This document shows positions 35,161 through 37,040 of a stretch of 37,040 nucleotides of DNA, piece by piece. How positions within the stretch are numbered: position 1 is the stretch's first letter; each line of letters starts with the position of its first letter. The translations under genes were made by a program, and so were the position numbers. This DNA comes from Bacteroidaceae bacterium. Its GTDB lineage: Bacteria > Bacteroidota > Bacteroidia > Bacteroidales > Bacteroidaceae. Under the pieces are notes generated by a model. The model was not told the DNA's origin and ran no database searches. It was given only the letters and a program-made list of their open reading frames with translations. Where the stretch lies: the NCBI GenBank assembly GCA_024398405.1, contig JAKSJE010000014.1, positions 1 through 37,040 on the forward strand. Direction: 5' to 3'.

Positions 35161-36575
35161 CCTTCTTGCTCTTCGTAAACTATTTTGTTCAGGGCATTCA
35201 GGTACGCGAGGATACTCGCCTCCACTATGTCAGTGGATGTGCCTATGCCCGAAATCACTTTTCCCTCATGTCGGAGCCTCACCGTGGCGCCTCCCATGGC
35301 CCCGCGCCCTCCAGTCACCGATTGTATCTGGAAGTCGTCGAGCTCATATTTCGTTCCGACGAGACCCTCTATCGCCTGGAAGGCCGCGTCCACGGGTCCG
35401 TCGCCCAGACACACGCCCTCAAGCAACTCACCGTCTTTCCTCAGCCGCATGTGACAGGTCGCCGAGATGACGTTGCCGGAGTTGATAAGATAACTTTCCA
35501 GATGGTATCTGGCAGGAGCCTGGAACGCCACGGACGCGACAATGGCGTCTATCTCCTTCGCTCCGACCGTCTTGCTCTTCTGAGCCAGAAGCAGGAATGC
35601 GTCATACACCCTCTGCGCGTCATCGTCGCTGAGGTCGTAGCCAAGCCCCTGCGTCACCTTCACCACGGCATCCTTGTCGTCGTTGGCGCTCAGTTGCAGG
35701 TCGCCGTCATAGCCGCATGTTCCGTCCATCGACGCGAAAGCGCTCTTCCTGTCCGCCTCGCAGAGGGTCTTTATCTGCCCTACCACCCTCCGGAGCTCCG
35801 TGCGGTTCACGTCACACGACGCATGACAGACATCGGCCTTTACGCTCAGTATCTTCACGAACCGCTTGACCGAAGCCGTAGCGCCGCCGTATGGTGTCGT
35901 CTTCACCTCATCAGCGCCGGCCATCACCGCGGCCAGAGCGCAGGCGTCAGCCATGTACATCTCGTTCGAGCACCACACTCCAAGGCTGACGCTCTCGGGG
36001 ATGGCATGGCGCACGCTCAGCGTGCTCTCGTAGAATTCCTGGCCAAACAACGTACCGGCCGTGTCGTATATGGTGACGGTGGTCGCGCCACTCTCCACCG
36101 CCGTCTGTATCATCCCCATCACGAACTCACGCTCTCCTCGTCCGAAGTCCTCTGCTATGAACTCCACCTCGTCGCACAAGGCTCTGCATCTCGCTATGGC
36201 CGTCTTCACGAGCTCTGCTATGGCGGCGGGTTTCCTGTGGCACTGGTATTCCATCTGGACCGTGCTCACCGGCACCGAGACCTGCAGACGCGGATGGCGC
36301 GCCTCCCTCAGCGCGGCCCATGTCTCGTCGATACTCTCCTGACGGAAGATATCGACCGGGACCGTCAGCACACTGTCGCCCACTGCCGTGGCGAGCGACT
36401 TAACCAACAAGCTGTCGCGTTTGCCGTTCCTTATCTCGCCCGTCTCTATCACCGGGACACCGAGACGACGGAGCAACTTGGCGAGTTCTATCTTCTGGCG
36501 GAACGAGAGCGAGGCTCTTCCGTCCATGTCGGCCAGCTTCATCGTGATGTCACAAACCTTGATTTTCCTGCTCAT
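35157..36575 (-). CDS. LeuA-like protein with degenerate active site and intact regulatory domain
   Basis: A 472-residue homologue of 2-isopropylmalate synthase, first gene of its operon. The barrel is recognisable (DEVEFIAEDFGR at 135-146; ATTVTIYDTAGT), but key residues are changed: the usual TTLRDGEQ reads ITMKLADM, so Arg and the metal-ligand Asp become Lys13 and Leu14; the HCHND metal motif reads WCSNE (201-205); the SGIHQDG His aligns with Cys287; and GIGERAGN is lost. By contrast the C-terminal allosteric domain (about 358-465) is well kept, with GDGPVDAAFQAI, DFQIQSVTGGRGAMGG and STDIVEASILAYLNALNKI. It is therefore either a leucine-binding regulatory partner, or an enzyme with altered chemistry. 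A standard leuA is not in the window. It overlaps the TIM-ligase gene by four bases. Confidence 0.85.
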   Translation of the reverse strand: MSRKIKVCDITMKLADMDGRASLSFRQKIELAKLLRRLGVPVIETGEIRNGKRDSLLVKSLATAVGDSVLTVPVDIFRQESIDETWAALREARHPRLQVSVPVSTVQMEYQCHRKPAAIAELVKTAIARCRALCDEVEFIAEDFGRGEREFVMGMIQTAVESGATTVTIYDTAGTLFGQEFYESTLSVRHAIPESVSLGVWCSNEMYMADACALAAVMAGADEVKTTPYGGATASVKRFVKILSVKADVCHASCDVNRTELRRVVGQIKTLCEADRKSAFASMDGTCGYDGDLQLSANDDKDAVVKVTQGLGYDLSDDDAQRVYDAFLLLAQKSKTVGAKEIDAIVASVAFQAPARYHLESYLINSGNVISATCHMRLRKDGELLEGVCLGDGPVDAAFQAIEGLVGTKYELDDFQIQSVTGGRGAMGGATVRLRHEGKVISGIGTSTDIVEASILAYLNALNKIVYEEQEG

Positions 36576-36624
36576 AAACTATCGGACTGAACAAACTTTT
36601 TACCTTCTGGAAGTGTGAATGCCA

Positions 36625-36645
36625 CACCTTATATTTATTAAGGTG
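36625..36645 (-). promoter_or_regulatory. Inverted repeat at the start of the leuA-like transcript
   Basis: On the minus strand CACCTTA (36645-36639) and TAAGGTG (36631-36625) are perfect inverted repeats around a 7-nt AT centre, directly after the -7 box. It could be an operator covering the start site or a 5'-end hairpin. The right arm can alternatively pair downstream (GTGTG 36627-36623 with CACAC 36617-36613), so two structures exclude each other. Confidence 0.55.
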
Positions 36646-36677
36646 CAAAGTTAGCAAACTATTTTCATTAGACCAAA
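36646..36677 (-). promoter_or_regulatory. Bacteroidetes-type promoter for the leuA-like operon
   Basis: On the minus strand TTTG (36677-36674), 20 nt, then TAACTTTG (36653-36646), an exact match to the Bacteroidetes consensus. It lies about 70 nt before the leuA-like ATG, giving a leader with the inverted repeat above and no leader peptide that I can find. Confidence 0.85.
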
Positions 36678-36985
36678 CAATTACCCGAAAAATCCATCAT
36701 CAACAAATCGCATCTGTTATTTTGACAGCCACGCCACACCTATGAGCCATAAAAAACGCACGGCCATGTGACATTTTATCACGCCACAGTGCCGCGACGT
36801 CACTAATTACGGACTCACCCACCACATCGGTTCCCATGAGGTAAACGCAAATCACATGCAGCGAGTCTCACGAAAGCAGCCTCTAATGATTACCAGCGCG
36901 CCCTTGACGAGTCACGGCACATGCGACAACAAAGCCCACGAACGCACACAAAAATACCCGACCGTGCGGAAGACACTATGCTCAC
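36678..36985. other. Region without a visible gene
   Basis: I find no supported reading frame, RNA gene or strong stem-loop in these roughly 300 bases. Base composition is mixed. It may hold upstream control sequences for the leuA-like promoter or the 3' side of a neighbouring locus outside the window. Confidence 0.5.
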
Positions 36986-37040
36986 GTTACTAACAGCCAT
37001 ATACCACCTGTTACTAACAGCCATATACCACCTGTTACTA
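36986..37040. repeat. 24-bp tandem repeat running off the window end
   Basis: A 24-bp unit beginning GTTACTAACAGCC is present twice exactly (36986-37009 and 37010-37033) and a third copy begins at 37034 and is cut by the window edge. Each unit holds the small palindrome GTTA-C-TAAC. There are no unique spacers, so it is a direct tandem array and not a CRISPR. Confidence 0.85.

Noticed and set aside
35166-36590. A 474-codon plus-strand open frame opposite the leuA-like gene
   Set aside because: It is a mirror frame of a gene with clear LeuA-family homology; its product is His/Arg/Leu-rich with no recognisable domain and no promoter.
36986-37040. CRISPR array
   Set aside because: Units are adjacent direct repeats without unique spacers, and no cas gene is present.

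Overview
The window reads as a chromosomal stretch from a Bacteroidales bacterium, most likely Prevotellaceae. Signs for this are Bacteroidetes-type promoters (TTTG, 20 bp, TAnnTTTG), the weak Shine-Dalgarno sites before most genes, succinyl-type arginine genes, and a GLUG-repeat surface protein with a Prevotella-like C-terminal tail. No rRNA, tRNA, IS element, phage gene or CRISPR array was seen.

Layout. (1) 1-3660: a plus-strand surface-protein gene (337-3417) followed by a 46-residue peptide gene (3429-3569), bracketed by inverted copies of a short dispersed repeat. A perfect 13-bp stem separates this from the convergent minus-strand genes. (2) 3666-27338, all minus strand: 18 tightly packed or overlapping cistrons, in transcription order cimA, ilvE, ilvD, ilvB, ilvN, ilvC, cstA, leuC, leuD, leuB, carB-GNAT, argG, argC, argD, argF', argB, argE, argH. 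The largest gap is 50 nt. (3) 27339-27577: promoter, a 20-residue leader peptide with 7 Ile and 3 Val, and mutually exclusive hairpins ending in an intrinsic terminator just before cimA, i.e. a classical amino-acid attenuator. (4) 27578-36575, minus strand: a second operon, in transcription order leuA-like, TIM barrel-acyl-CoA ligase fusion, pyruvate:ferredoxin oxidoreductase, cysK, cysE. (5) 36576-37040: its promoter, a stretch without a visible gene, and the start of a 24-bp tandem repeat.

How the genes work together. Pyruvate and acetyl-CoA run through the set. CimA condenses them to citramalate, LeuCD and LeuB carry this to 2-oxobutyrate, and IlvBN/C/D/E finish isoleucine and valine. A CstA-family (possibly pyruvate) transporter is translationally coupled between ilvC and leuC. 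The oxidoreductase can supply acetyl-CoA to CimA and CysE. The arg genes form the Bacteroidetes succinyl pathway, and ArgF' has Ser at the position that separates acetyl from succinyl specificity.

The most striking points are: the Ile-rich attenuator at the head of a combined BCAA and arginine unit; the fusion of a eukaryote-CPS-like carbamoyl-phosphate synthase large chain to the GNAT presumed to make N-acylglutamate, the class of molecule that activates animal CPS1; a LeuA homologue that has lost its metal ligands but keeps an intact regulatory domain; a TIM barrel-acyl-CoA ligase fusion; and an acetolactate synthase small subunit with a four-cysteine N-terminal extension.
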